In this document: piece by piece, positions 1-8,441 of the stretch
How positions within the stretch are numbered: position 1 is the stretch's first letter
Layout: every line of letters starts with the position of its first letter
Assembly: GCF_001557535.2 (NCBI RefSeq)
Contig: NZ_CP014315.1
Location: 1,116,001 to 1,180,000 of the forward strand
DNA from: Burkholderia sp. PAMC 26561
GTDB taxonomy: Bacteria; Pseudomonadota; Gammaproteobacteria; Burkholderiales; Burkholderiaceae
Reading direction: 5' to 3'
DNA: 64,000 nucleotides
Notes under the pieces: generated by a model
Databases searched by the model: none
Seen by the model: the letters and a program-made list of their open reading frames with translations, nothing else
What the model was told of the DNA's origin: nothing
Position numbers and translations under genes: made by a program

Positions 1-34
1 CCTGGCCTTCGAGCAGGTTGTCCTTGAAAGTCAT
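1..34 (-). CDS. 5' end of a CDS leaving the window, possibly an SDR
   Basis: An ATG at 34-32 opens a frame reading MTFKDNLLEGQ to the window edge. AGGA lies a few bases upstream of it as a ribosome binding site. It follows the MFS gene on the same strand by about 20 bp, so it is probably the last gene seen of the same operon. The 'LLEG+' opening is typical of short-chain dehydrogenases just before the TGxxxGxG motif, but only 11 residues are visible, so the family is a guess. Confidence 0.4.
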   Translation of the reverse strand, partial: MTFKDNLLEGQ

Positions 35-56
35 GTTCGATCCTGGGAATGAAAAT

Positions 57-1358
57 TTACGTCGGCTGTGTCTCGACTGCGGCGGGCAACGTTTCAGGCG
101 CCACCTCTTTCACCACGAACAGATACACGAGCGCGGCGGCGAAGGCGACTGCTGCGCTGATCAGGAGCGCGTTGACAAATGAATGCGTCTGGTCGACCAC
201 GATGCCGGTGATGATCGGCGCGAATGATCCGCCAAGGTATCCGCCGAAGTTCTGCATGCTGCCAAGCGACGCCACCAGGTGACGCGGCGCCGCGACGCTG
301 ACCAGCGCCCATGCGGTACCACTCGACATATTCACGAAGAACATGGCGAACGAGATATAGACGATGGCAAGCGTGGTGCTCGGCGTATAAGCAGCGGGGA
401 CCGTGAAAGCAGCGGCGCCCACCAGCCCGATGCAAAGCGGCCACTTGCGGCTGCGAATAGGCGCCATGCCGCGCTTGAGCAGATGGTCGGCAATATAGCC
501 GCTCGACACCATGCCGATGGTCCCGAAAACATAAGGTATGGATACCAGCCAGCCGGTATGCGCAATGCTCAGGTGACGTTCGTTTTCGAGGTACCCCGGC
601 AGCCAGGTGAGATACAGCCACACCATGTAGATGACGCCCATGAAACCGAAGACCATGCCCCACGTATTGCGCAGCTTGAACAGGTTCCCCCATTCGGCCA
701 GGCTCACGCCCTTTGCCCGCGGTTCGACCTTGTGGTCCGATTCCAGATAAGCGATCTCCGATTCGTCCAGGGCGACTTCATCGCGATTTCGATACTGCAC
801 ATACCAGCCGATCGAAACCAGTATGCCGAGAGCGCCCATGATGATGAACATCGTTCGCCATCCGAACGAAAGCATCAACACCGTCAGGAGCGGTGGGGCG
901 ATCATCGGCGCAATGGTCGATGACGCAACAAAGGTGCCGGTTGGGCGTCCTCGCTCATGTACGGCGAACCACTCGTTGACGACCTTCGCCCCAGCCGGGA
1001 ACAAGGGCGCTTCCGAGACCCCGAGGACGATCCGCGCCAGAAGAAAATGATTGAGCGTCTGGATGAAGCCGCCCGCGAGTTGCGCGACCGACCATACCAG
1101 CATGCCGAGCCCGAGCATTGCCCGCGAACCGAATCGATCCAGTAGTGCGCCTACAGGAAGCTGTGCGAACGCATAGGCCAGCGAAAATGCAGACAACAGC
1201 AAGCCCATTTGCGAAGCCGAGAGATGCAACTCCTGGCTCACTGAATGGTTTGCGATGGAAAGCGTTGAACGGTCCAGGTAATTGACGATACCCGCAATGG
1301 TCAGGAACGTGACCGCAACGACCTGCGTGCGCTTGAGGCGCGGGGATTTTTGTAGCAT
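57..1358 (-). CDS. MFS transporter, anion:cation symporter type
   Basis: A 433-aa, 12-helix major facilitator. The first helix carries NYLDRSTLS, typical of the ACS group that takes up sugar acids and aromatic acids, and the loop after helix 2 carries the MFS signature GALLDRFGSR. The start is supported by GCAGGAGA upstream of the ATG. It lies 77 bp downstream of an SDR gene and a cupin gene on the same strand, so it probably imports the substrate those enzymes act on. The substrate cannot be read from sequence. Confidence 0.9.
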   Translation of the reverse strand: MLQKSPRLKRTQVVAVTFLTIAGIVNYLDRSTLSIANHSVSQELHLSASQMGLLLSAFSLAYAFAQLPVGALLDRFGSRAMLGLGMLVWSVAQLAGGFIQTLNHFLLARIVLGVSEAPLFPAGAKVVNEWFAVHERGRPTGTFVASSTIAPMIAPPLLTVLMLSFGWRTMFIIMGALGILVSIGWYVQYRNRDEVALDESEIAYLESDHKVEPRAKGVSLAEWGNLFKLRNTWGMVFGFMGVIYMVWLYLTWLPGYLENERHLSIAHTGWLVSIPYVFGTIGMVSSGYIADHLLKRGMAPIRSRKWPLCIGLVGAAAFTVPAAYTPSTTLAIVYISFAMFFVNMSSGTAWALVSVAAPRHLVASLGSMQNFGGYLGGSFAPIITGIVVDQTHSFVNALLISAAVAFAAALVYLFVVKEVAPETLPAAVETQPT

Positions 1359-1435
1359 GTGCTTGTCTCCTGCATGGAATTGTCGTGAGCAATGACTGCT
1401 TTCTTATTGGTGCGTGATGCCTGTTCGCCCTATGG

Positions 1436-2185
1436 TCAGTAGGTCGCGCGGCCTCCGGAGAGATCGAAGGTTGCGCCTGTATTAAAGGTGCAGGAATCCG
1501 AGCATAACCATAATGCGAGGGCGGCCACTTCTTGTGTTGCGCCGAGCCGGCCCATCGGACTTTTATCGATCATGGTCTGCACGTGAGACGCGGCCATCTG
1601 CCTGAGCAAGGGCGTGTCAACTGCTGCGGGCGCGATGCCGTTCACCAGGATCCCGGTCAGCGCCAGTTCCTTGCCCAGCGACTTGGTCATTGCGATGACT
1701 CCCGCTTTTGCCGCGCTATAAGCCGATGCGTTCGCCGTGCCTTCCTTGCCTGCAAGCGACGCCACGTTGACGATACGCCCACTCTGCGCTTTACGCATGC
1801 CCGGCAGCACGATGCGGCTCACGTGATAAGTGCCGAGAAGGTTGACTTCGATCACGCGTTGCCATTCGTCGGGGTCGCATTCATCGAGCGGCTGTGTGGA
1901 ACCGGCGAAGCCCGCATTGTTCACCAGGTAATCGATGCGGCCATACCGGTCGATGGTCGCGGCCAACGCCGCTTCAATGGACGCGGGGTCCGTGATGTTG
2001 ACATGAAAATGCGCGGGTGCGTTTGGTGTATCGACGTTGCCCGCGATCCGATCCCAGTTCACCGCCGACGCACCGTTGTCGATGAATGCATTGCAGATCG
2101 CGCGGCCGATGCCTCCGGCCGCGCCCGTCACGACCGCTACCCGGCCGGTGAAGTCGTAGCGTGCGCAGGAAGAATGCGGGTTCAT
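1436..2185 (-). CDS. SDR family oxidoreductase
   Basis: A 249-aa classical short-chain dehydrogenase. It has the Rossmann motif TGAAGGIG near the N terminus, NNAG in strand 4, a catalytic Ser in NVASLAG and the YSAAK Tyr/Lys pair. The ATG at 2185 is chosen because it overlaps the upstream cupin stop by 4 bp (ATGA); an upstream extension of the frame is just overlap with that gene. It probably oxidises an alcohol or reduces a ketone with NAD(P). Cofactor and substrate are unknown. Confidence 0.9.
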   Translation of the reverse strand: MNPHSSCARYDFTGRVAVVTGAAGGIGRAICNAFIDNGASAVNWDRIAGNVDTPNAPAHFHVNITDPASIEAALAATIDRYGRIDYLVNNAGFAGSTQPLDECDPDEWQRVIEVNLLGTYHVSRIVLPGMRKAQSGRIVNVASLAGKEGTANASAYSAAKAGVIAMTKSLGKELALTGILVNGIAPAAVDTPLLRQMAASHVQTMIDKSPMGRLGATQEVAALALWLCSDSCTFNTGATFDLSGGRATY

Positions 2186-2709
2186 CGAATGAACTGGTCC
2201 ACGTAATCCTCGCCCAGTCCCACCGATGCATAGTGTTTGCGGCACATCTCGATCTTGGTGAACACGTCCTCGTAGCCGGTGTAGTTACCGTACGGATCAC
2301 AGTAGAACATCACGCCGTTGACCTGGAAATACGTGATCATCTCTTCGACGTCTTCAGGCACATACAAGGTATGGGTCTCGCCAGGCGGCTCATAGACGTA
2401 GCTGCCTTCGGTCGCGGTCCATTCGTGTTCGAGGTACTTCCACCGTCCCTTCAAAACGAATCCATGAACACCTTGCGGATGACGATGCCGGCTCAGAACG
2501 CCTGACTTGCGCACGCGCAGCAGGTTCATCCAGTAACCTTGCGATGCGTTGAGGCACAGCGGACGGAACGATACATTTTCGGCTTGCGGCACCCATACGC
2601 GTTCATCGGTCGGAATCGCGAACGGCACCACGACTTCCTTCTGTGCTTCCTTGGGGAACGGAAGCTGATAAGGCATGGTGGCCGGGTAAGTATTGACGGT
2701 ATCTGGCAT
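2182..2709 (-). CDS. Cupin protein of the 2,4'-dihydroxyacetophenone dioxygenase family
   Basis: A 175-aa single-domain cupin. The metal-binding motif is visible as SRHRHPQGVHGFVLKG, with a second histidine motif in PPGETHTLYVP. The length and the DPYGNYTGYEDV tail match the ChrR-like group that contains 2,4'-dihydroxyacetophenone dioxygenase, an Fe enzyme that cleaves aryl ketones to 4-hydroxybenzoate and formate. That activity is only a family-level possibility. It is the first gene of the minus-strand operon cupin-SDR-MFS and faces the MarR regulator across palindromic sites. Confidence 0.8.
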   Translation of the reverse strand: MPDTVNTYPATMPYQLPFPKEAQKEVVVPFAIPTDERVWVPQAENVSFRPLCLNASQGYWMNLLRVRKSGVLSRHRHPQGVHGFVLKGRWKYLEHEWTATEGSYVYEPPGETHTLYVPEDVEEMITYFQVNGVMFYCDPYGNYTGYEDVFTKIEMCRKHYASVGLGEDYVDQFIR

Positions 2710-2728
2710 CGGGCGACCTTTTTAGTTT

Positions 2729-2751
2729 GTCCATAATATGGACGTGCGTCC
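2729..2751. promoter_or_regulatory. Overlapping palindromes, candidate MarR operator
   Basis: GTCCAT-AAT-ATGGAC (2729-2743) overlaps GGACG-TG-CGTCC (2740-2751), just upstream of the cupin start and in the intergenic space shared with marR. Symmetric sites of this size are what MarR dimers bind. Assignment to the adjacent regulator is inferred from position. Confidence 0.55.
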
Positions 2752-2817
2752 ACAATGTGATTAATTATTGAAGTTTTGCGATGTCGAGTCAATCCTCGGG
2801 TATTCACTTAGCCGCGC

Positions 2818-2847
2818 TTGACAATAGTCTTATATGCCCTTAATAAT
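2818..2847 (+). promoter_or_regulatory. Candidate sigma-70 promoter of the marR gene
   Basis: A perfect TTGACA (-35) at 2818-2823 is followed after 18 bp by AATAAT (-10, 5 of 6 matches) at 2842-2847. It points toward the regulator that starts at 2883. Confidence 0.5.
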
Positions 2848-2882
2848 GCGTTCAATGCGTTTATCACTTCGTCGAACTCATC

Positions 2883-3338
2883 GTGTCCAACCTTCCAGTC
2901 AACCCCGGCATTTGTAATAACACTGCGCTGCGTAAAGCTGCGCGTCGTCTGACTCGGTTTTACGACGCCTGCATGGCGGAGACCGGATTGCGAGCGACGC
3001 AATATACGATTCTCAGCCTGCTCGCTGCAAAAGGTCCCATCACCATGGCGGCGCTCGCCGACTTGTTGTCGATGGACCGCGCCACCATGGGACATAACCT
3101 GCGTCCGCTCGAGCGTGACGGACTTGTGACCATTGAAGTCGGGCGCGAAGACCGGCGTGAGCGGGAGGTGTCGTTATCGCGGCTGGGTGTCAAGACGGAG
3201 GCGCAGAGCAAACCGTCATGGCTGAAGGCGCAAGTTCACTTCGAGCAGGAATTTGGCAAGGAAGACGCATTGGCAATGCGGAGGTTGATGGCGCGTATCG
3301 CAAAGCTGGAACTGAGTGCGGATCACGACGCCGGTTAG
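2883..3338 (+). CDS. MarR family transcriptional regulator
   Basis: A 151-aa MarR-type winged-helix protein. The recognition region reads AALADLLSMDRATMGHNLRPLERDGLV and the wing reads GREDRREREVSLSRLG, both typical. The frame opens with GTG at 2883; no strong ribosome binding site is visible and no good internal ATG precedes the first helix, so the start is uncertain. It is divergent from the cupin/SDR/MFS operon and probably represses it until an aromatic or similar ligand binds. Confidence 0.85.
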   Translation: MSNLPVNPGICNNTALRKAARRLTRFYDACMAETGLRATQYTILSLLAAKGPITMAALADLLSMDRATMGHNLRPLERDGLVTIEVGREDRREREVSLSRLGVKTEAQSKPSWLKAQVHFEQEFGKEDALAMRRLMARIAKLELSADHDAG

Positions 3339-3442
3339 CACGAAGAGATCAGACTGGAAATCAAAACCACGCACCATGCGGCGAAAGCGTCCCGTTATAT
3401 CGCCGCAAAAAATCCCTAATACGAGCATACGAGACTATATTC

Positions 3443-3949
3443 ATGAAAATCGAATCTGGCTGGCTGCGGCGCACGCTCGTTGCTGCGCTGTCGTTGTCCG
3501 TGCTGACTGCCATGGCGTGTGCGCAGCCCGCCACGGCCGCGGTGACCGCAAGCGATACAAAGGCAGTCCGCGACCTGTTCCTGCGCCAGTCGGCCGCTGA
3601 AACGGCGCATGACATCGACGCCCTGGACGGAATGTTCGCGAAGGCGGCGCCAGGCGAGCCCGACCCCGTATCGTTCGTGGCGCGAGCGTACAAGTTCTGG
3701 GGCAGGGATGCGGTCACGGATCATTTCCGCAAGACGTTTGCCGGAACATGGAGCCTCGCGCCCGATGAAAGCGCCATCCGCATCATTCCGCTAAACAGCG
3801 ACACCGTGCAGATTTATGCGCCGACGCGCGTCACGCTCGGTGCTGCGGGCCAGCCGCCCAAGACCGCCACCTTCCTGATCAACGAGTTTGCGATCCGCAC
3901 GTCCGCAGGCTGGAAAATATCGGCAGTGATTGCCGTGCCGGCCGAGTGA
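3443..3949 (+). CDS. Exported SnoaL-like protein, copy 1
   Basis: A 168-aa protein with an N-terminal signal peptide (WLRRTLVAALSLSVLTAMA, cleavage likely near ATAA) followed by one NTF2/SnoaL-like alpha+beta domain. The frame stays open further upstream, but the ATG at 3443 is preferred because it gives the signal peptide directly. It is followed by a homologous gene whose possible GTG start overlaps its stop. The fold is found in isomerases, cyclases and small ligand binders; no catalytic assignment is possible here. Confidence 0.75.
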   Translation: MKIESGWLRRTLVAALSLSVLTAMACAQPATAAVTASDTKAVRDLFLRQSAAETAHDIDALDGMFAKAAPGEPDPVSFVARAYKFWGRDAVTDHFRKTFAGTWSLAPDESAIRIIPLNSDTVQIYAPTRVTLGAAGQPPKTATFLINEFAIRTSAGWKISAVIAVPAE

Positions 3950-3960
3950 GAGACACGCAT

Positions 3961-4461
3961 ATGAAGCTTCGTGAATTGCTTGTCGTGTTGTTTTTTGCGG
4001 CCGTCAGTGTGACCGCCAACGTAACCGCTCATGCCGCCACGCCGGCCCAAACCTTCGACGACACCGACAGGCAAGCGGTCAAGGACATCTTTCTCCGGCA
4101 GGCGGCGGCCGCGACGGCGCATGACATCGTCGCGTTCGAGGGAGTGTTTGCATCGGCGCCGGCCGGTCAGCCTGATCCCGTCGTGTTCGTCGCGCGTGCT
4201 TATCAGTTTTGGGGCAAGCCGGCACTGATCGATCACTTCAAGGACACGTTCAAGGGCGTGTGGAAGTTCGAGCCGGATGTCGCGAGCATCCGGATCGTGC
4301 CGCTGACGGCCGACGTGGCGCAGCTTTACGCCAACACCCAAATCACGCTGGGCGTGTCGGAAGACAAGGCCAGGACGGCGCCTTTTCTCGTTTATGAAGT
4401 TGCGGTGAGGACGCCGGATGGCTGGCGTATTGCATCGATCGTGCCGATCGCGGCGCAGTAG
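3961..4461 (+). CDS. Exported SnoaL-like protein, copy 2
   Basis: A 166-aa paralogue of the preceding gene with its own signal peptide (LRELLVVLFFAAVSVTANV...AHA). The two share the DRQAVKDIFLRQ-, AHDI-, EPDP/QPDP-V-FVARAY-FWG and DHF-K-TF-G-W patterns, so this is a local duplication. The ATG at 3961 has GTGAGAG at good distance; a GTG at 3946 in frame overlaps the previous stop and is an alternative. It ends 2 bp from the convergent LacI gene. Function unknown; export is predicted. Confidence 0.75.
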   Translation: MKLRELLVVLFFAAVSVTANVTAHAATPAQTFDDTDRQAVKDIFLRQAAAATAHDIVAFEGVFASAPAGQPDPVVFVARAYQFWGKPALIDHFKDTFKGVWKFEPDVASIRIVPLTADVAQLYANTQITLGVSEDKARTAPFLVYEVAVRTPDGWRIASIVPIAAQ

Positions 4462-4463
4462 AT

Positions 4464-5564
4464 TCATTGACCATCCTGGAGGACCCGAGGTTTTGCGCAG
4501 CAAGAATCCTGGATAGCCTGATCCTGCTCGTCGAGCATGCGGCCAAAGCCCGTCGGCACGATAACAAGCGGGTGCGCTGCAGGGTCGTGGCCATCGGCCA
4601 GCGCGAAGGCCTCTGAAATGATGGCCTCGACGTCCTGGCGCATCATGGTGACATCGAAAGGAAGGTGGGCCGCGAAAGGGTCCCAGTCGAAGCATCCGAA
4701 CACGGACGACTGCCAGGCTTCCCGAGGTAACGCCGATGCAAACTGAACCAGCCCTTCGAACGCCGTAATCGAGTTCATCAGCAAACCCGCGGGAAGGCGG
4801 CCGAGCTGCTCGACACGTCGGGCGAGTGCGCGGCGGGTATCGGATGCGTTATAGCCGCAACATTCCACGGCATCGATTGCAGGCGCCAGATTGCGTGCCG
4901 CGAATGCCTCGCGAAAACCATCGATACGCTTGTCCGTCGCGTACTCGTTCTCGATACCCCCAAGAAACACTAGCTCCTCGGCCAGGTCTCCGCGGGCCTG
5001 CATCTTGTCGATGAGCACGTCGGTGAGCGCGCGGGCGCCGCCGTGGTTATCGGAGACAACGGACGGCGCGTCCGCGCCCGGCAAGTCCACGTTGACGCAC
5101 GGAACGCCTGCCGCCGCGCACAGCGCGTTGAGCGGGGAAGGATCGCGCACGCCCGTGATGAACAGCACTTCGACGCGTTGCGAAAGCAGTGTTTCGGTGA
5201 CGCTGGTTTCCACCGCCGGATCGCGCTGCGTGCTCACGACGATCGGGCACAAGCCGCGCCTTCTTGCCTGATCTTCGAACGTTTCGGCGAGTCCCGCGAA
5301 GAAGCGGTTCCGGTAATGAGGGAGGATCATGCCGGCCAGACCTGAGCGCGACAGCCGCAGCCCGCGTGCGGCCATGTTCACGTTGTAGCCGAGTTGCTGG
5401 GCGCTTTCGAGAATGCGGTTCGCCGTCTCTTCCTTGATCCGATAGCGCGCCCACGTCCCGTTGAGGACCATGCTCACCGCCGCCACCGATGTGCCGGTCG
5501 CCCTGGAGATGTCGTAGATCGTGGATTTGCGTGTGGTGCCGGTGCGGGCCATCTCAGGTTCCAT
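4464..5564 (-). CDS. LacI family transcriptional regulator
   Basis: A 366-aa LacI/GalR regulator. The N-terminal helix-turn-helix reads TIYDISRATGTSVAAVSMVLNG, followed by the hinge and a periplasmic-binding-protein-like ligand domain (GLAGMILPHYRNRFFAGL...). An internal Met four residues in is an alternative start. It faces the ketose epimerase gene at 5774 across two palindromes with the same half-site, so it probably represses that sugar operon and itself. The inducer is presumably a sugar or sugar phosphate. Confidence 0.9.
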   Translation of the reverse strand: MEPEMARTGTTRKSTIYDISRATGTSVAAVSMVLNGTWARYRIKEETANRILESAQQLGYNVNMAARGLRLSRSGLAGMILPHYRNRFFAGLAETFEDQARRRGLCPIVVSTQRDPAVETSVTETLLSQRVEVLFITGVRDPSPLNALCAAAGVPCVNVDLPGADAPSVVSDNHGGARALTDVLIDKMQARGDLAEELVFLGGIENEYATDKRIDGFREAFAARNLAPAIDAVECCGYNASDTRRALARRVEQLGRLPAGLLMNSITAFEGLVQFASALPREAWQSSVFGCFDWDPFAAHLPFDVTMMRQDVEAIISEAFALADGHDPAAHPLVIVPTGFGRMLDEQDQAIQDSCCAKPRVLQDGQ

Positions 5565-5645
5565 TTTCAGTTCATTCCGTTCGCAGCAAGAGGCTGACGC
5601 GGTTTGCGCGGCCGCCCTATTAGGGTATCCGAGAGTTGATCTATT

Positions 5646-5663
5646 TGCTGAATGGATTCAGCA
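5646..5663. promoter_or_regulatory. LacI-family operator O1
   Basis: TGCTGAAT-GG-ATTCAGCA, a perfect 8-bp inverted repeat. It has the same architecture and nearly the same half-site as the palindrome 33 bp downstream (centre to centre), in the space between lacI and the epimerase gene. Confidence 0.75.
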
Positions 5664-5675
5664 TCATTTCAGACG

Positions 5676-5699
5676 ATTTGCTAAATGGATTTAGCAAAT
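5676..5699. promoter_or_regulatory. LacI-family operator O2
   Basis: A perfect palindrome with 11-bp arms around GG (core TTTGCTAAAT and ATTTAGCAAA). Together with O1 it makes two dimer sites on roughly the same helix face, upstream of the epimerase start at 5774 and of the lacI start. Confidence 0.8.
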
Positions 5700-5773
5700 T
5701 CATGACAGCGCGTGAATCGCGCTTATCGAATTTCGATCCGCCAATGCGCGGTCAATATGCAAGGAGTCATGAA

Positions 5774-6649
5774 ATGAACAAATTAGGCGTTCACGCATTG
5801 GTCTGGGCCGGCGATCTCACGCCGGAGTCCACTCGCAAGGTCATCAGCCAGACCAAGGCGGCGGGGTTCGACCTTGTCGAACTGTCGCTTCATGGTCCCA
5901 AGGTCATGGACCTGTCGCTTACGCGTGACCTGCTCCAGGAGCATGGCCTGGAGATCGGCTGCTCCCGCGGCCTCACTTTCGACGCCGACGTCTCAAGCGA
6001 CGATCCCGCAGCGGTCTCGCGCGGTCTCGCGTTGCTGGAAGAGGGCGTGAGCATCACCGCCGAACTCGGCGGCAACTATTTCGGCGGCATCCTGTATGGC
6101 GCGATGGCGAAGTACTCCGCGCCGATCACGCCGCAAGGCCGGCGTCACGCGGTCGATTCGCTCAAGCGTATTGCAGATTTCGCGTTGAAGAAAGGCGTGA
6201 CGCTCGGCCTGGAGGTCGTGAACCGCTATGAAAGCAACCTGCTGAACACGGCGTCGCAAGCGCTCGACATGCTCGACGAAGTCGATGCCCCCAACGTGGT
6301 CGTGCACCTCGATACCTATCACATGAACATCGAGGAATCGGACTTCATGCAGCCGGTGCTGGCATGCGGCAAGCGCCTGGGCTATGTTCATATCGGCGAA
6401 AGCAATCGTGGTTACCTGGGCTCGGGTACTATCGACTTCGCGCAGTTTTTCCACGCGCTCGCCATGATCGATTACAAGGGCGTCGTGACCTTCGAGAGCT
6501 TTTCATCAACGGTCGTGAACGAGCAGTTATCGAACGCGCTGGCGATCTGGCGCAACCTGTGGGAAGACAGCATGGACCTCGCAACGCACGCGCGGGCGTT
6601 CATGGCCGGCGGTATCAACGCGGCCGCCAAGGCGAAGGCGCACCATTAA
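5774..6649 (+). CDS. Sugar phosphate isomerase/epimerase, D-tagatose/D-psicose 3-epimerase-like
   Basis: A 291-aa TIM-barrel protein of the AP-endonuclease-2-like fold. Candidate metal and catalytic residues are visible in order: Glu in LEVVNRYESN, Asp in HLDTYHMNIEE, His in GYVHIGESNRGYLGSG, Glu in VTFESFSS. This pattern is typical of ketose 3-epimerases. The ATG at 5774 has AAGGAG eight bases upstream; the frame extends further 5' through the operators, which is not credible. Followed by a kinase gene, suggesting epimerise-then-phosphorylate catabolism of a rare ketose. Confidence 0.85.
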   Translation: MNKLGVHALVWAGDLTPESTRKVISQTKAAGFDLVELSLHGPKVMDLSLTRDLLQEHGLEIGCSRGLTFDADVSSDDPAAVSRGLALLEEGVSITAELGGNYFGGILYGAMAKYSAPITPQGRRHAVDSLKRIADFALKKGVTLGLEVVNRYESNLLNTASQALDMLDEVDAPNVVVHLDTYHMNIEESDFMQPVLACGKRLGYVHIGESNRGYLGSGTIDFAQFFHALAMIDYKGVVTFESFSSTVVNEQLSNALAIWRNLWEDSMDLATHARAFMAGGINAAAKAKAHH

Positions 6650-6690
6650 CGAAAGCGTGTATCGCACTACTTTTATTGCACTACTCTTGG

Positions 6691-7320
6691 ATGGAGTCGA
6701 TGATCGAAGACCGTTATATGGATCGGCTGCAGCAGCTTGTTGCAAGCGGTCAGCGCAGCATTCTCGGGCTGGCGGGTGCGCCCGGCGCGGGTAAATCGAC
6801 GCTTGCGCAGGCCATTCTCGATGCATTCCCGGGCCGCGCCGTAGTCGTGCCAATGGACGGCTTTCACCTTGCGAATGTGGAGCTCGAACGTCTTGGACGC
6901 GCTTCGCGCAAGGGTGCGGAAGATACCTTCGACAGCGCCGGTTTCGTTGCGTTGCTAAGCCGGATTCGCGCGCAGCGTGAAGGGGAGATCATCTACGCCC
7001 CGACGTTTCGCCGCGAGATCGAGGAGCCGATTGCGAGCGCCATTCCGGTGATGGCCGACATTCCGCTCGTGATCACGGAAGGCAATTACCTGCTGCTGCA
7101 GCGCGGCCATTGGAACGCGGTTAGATCGTTGCTCGACGAAGCCTGGTACGTCGATGTCGACCCGAAACTGCGTGTGCAGCGGCTCGTTGCACGCCACATA
7201 CGATTCGGCCGCGATGAAGACGCTGCCAAGACATGGGTGCAGCAAACTGACGAGGTCAACGCGGCGCTCATCGAGTTGACGCGTGCGCGCGCTGACCTGG
7301 TTTTTGAATGGCCTGCGTAA
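6691..7320 (+). CDS. P-loop nucleoside/sugar kinase family protein (FrcK/PanK-like)
   Basis: About 209 aa. Walker A is GAPGAGKST near the N terminus, followed by VVVPMDGFHLAN, the acceptor-site motif of the uridine kinase/pantothenate kinase group, and ITEGNYLLL. Proteins of this size occur beside fructose and other sugar operons as FrcK-like kinases. The start is uncertain: ATGs at 6691, 6700 and 6718 are possible and none has a good Shine-Dalgarno. It lies 41 bp after the epimerase, probably in the same LacI-controlled transcript. Confidence 0.75.
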   Translation: MESMIEDRYMDRLQQLVASGQRSILGLAGAPGAGKSTLAQAILDAFPGRAVVVPMDGFHLANVELERLGRASRKGAEDTFDSAGFVALLSRIRAQREGEIIYAPTFRREIEEPIASAIPVMADIPLVITEGNYLLLQRGHWNAVRSLLDEAWYVDVDPKLRVQRLVARHIRFGRDEDAAKTWVQQTDEVNAALIELTRARADLVFEWPA

Positions 7321-7332
7321 CTTCGCCTGCTG

Positions 7333-7530
7333 TCAGCGAGCCTGAAGCTTCTCCACGAGCTTCAATTCGTCGGCCCAATCGCCCAGACCGCTCTGGGCGT
7401 TGAGATGTCCGCGTGCGCCGGCATCGATCCATTCGCTGCCCCAAGCAGCCGCGCACGCCCGCGCATGATTCTCGCTGCCATAAGGATCGTCGCTGCTCGA
7501 AACGACAATGGAAGGAAACGGATCTTCTCC
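7333..7530 (-). pseudogene. C-terminal remnant of an RBBP9/YdeN-type serine hydrolase
   Basis: From about 7530 down to the stop at 7333 the minus strand encodes PFPSIVVSSSDDPYGS..., ACAAAWGSEWIDAGARGHLN and AQSGLGDW. This is the typical C-terminal third of RBBP9-like alpha/beta hydrolases, with the acidic DDPY residue and the catalytic His in GHLN. The N-terminal part with the nucleophile serine is absent; upstream sequence in the frame is unrelated. It sits at the 3' end of the minus-strand hydrolase operon, so it is probably a deletion remnant. Confidence 0.65.
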
Positions 7531-7659
7531 TGAGCTGGTTTGCCGGTGTAGCAGGCGTGTCATCGTACGGGTGCTTTGAACATCTACTCGGGAAGGTGAT
7601 GCGTCCCCTCGAATGTTACTGAACGAAACCACCCGCGTACGCATCTCTCTCAAGAGAAA

Positions 7660-8430
7660 TCAAATCGACTTGACCTCTCCGCCGTCCATCCTCAGCGTCG
7701 ATCCTGTCATCCAGTGCGCCGCCGGCGACACAATGAATGCCATCAGCTCCGCTATCTCCTCGGGCGTGCCAAACCGCGCGATCTGCGCTTCCGCAGGAAA
7801 TCTCGCCGTTGCTTCTTCAACCGTCATGTCGTGAAGCGGCGCCCAGTGCTCAAGGTAGGATTGGCGGCGGCCGGTCATGACCGGGCCAGGCAGCACGCTG
7901 TTGACCTGTACGCCGTCGGCAATGCCACGGTCCGAAAACGCCTTTGCCAGCGCCACGATCGCCGCGTTGATCGTGCCGACCGCCGCATACGGGGCCTTGG
8001 GGAAGAGCGCGGAGTTGCCCGACATCAGCACCACGGACCCCGATGTTTTCTTGAGCGCTGGCCATGCGGCGACCGTCAATCGCCGGGCGCCGTGCAGCTT
8101 CAGTGCGAGGCCGCGTTCCCATTGGTCGTCGGTCATATCGAAGAGATCGATCTGCGGTACGGCGCCCGCAATGTTGAGCAGCGCGTCGATCTGCCCGAAC
8201 GCTGACAGCGTCTTGTCGACGACGTCCTGCGCCACTTCCGGGTGAGATAAATCGGCATCGATGACCAGCGCTCGTGCGCCAGCTTTCTTCACGTCGTCTG
8301 CTGTCTGGTCGAGCTTCTCGCGATTGCGCGCGACAAGCACGATCGACGAAAAATCACGCGCCAACCGGATGGCGGTCGAGCGGCCGATGCCCTGACTCGC
8401 TCCCGTGACGATAGCTACCTTCGTGGACAT
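7660..8430 (-). CDS. Atypical SDR family protein lacking the catalytic lysine
   Basis: A 256-aa short-chain dehydrogenase fold. The nucleotide motif TGASQGIG (10-16) is intact and N-I-A-G replaces NNAG. The active-site stretch is APYAAVGTINAA: Tyr148 is present but the residue four positions later is Gly152, not Lys, so the usual YxxxK pair is broken. The protein is full length and otherwise conserved, so it is not simply decaying. It may bind NAD(P) without classical catalysis. It is the third gene of the minus-strand operon facing the CGNR regulator. Confidence 0.8.
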   Translation of the reverse strand: MSTKVAIVTGASQGIGRSTAIRLARDFSSIVLVARNREKLDQTADDVKKAGARALVIDADLSHPEVAQDVVDKTLSAFGQIDALLNIAGAVPQIDLFDMTDDQWERGLALKLHGARRLTVAAWPALKKTSGSVVLMSGNSALFPKAPYAAVGTINAAIVALAKAFSDRGIADGVQVNSVLPGPVMTGRRQSYLEHWAPLHDMTVEEATARFPAEAQIARFGTPEEIAELMAFIVSPAAHWMTGSTLRMDGGEVKSI

Positions 8431-8441
8431 TTCGCGTCTCC

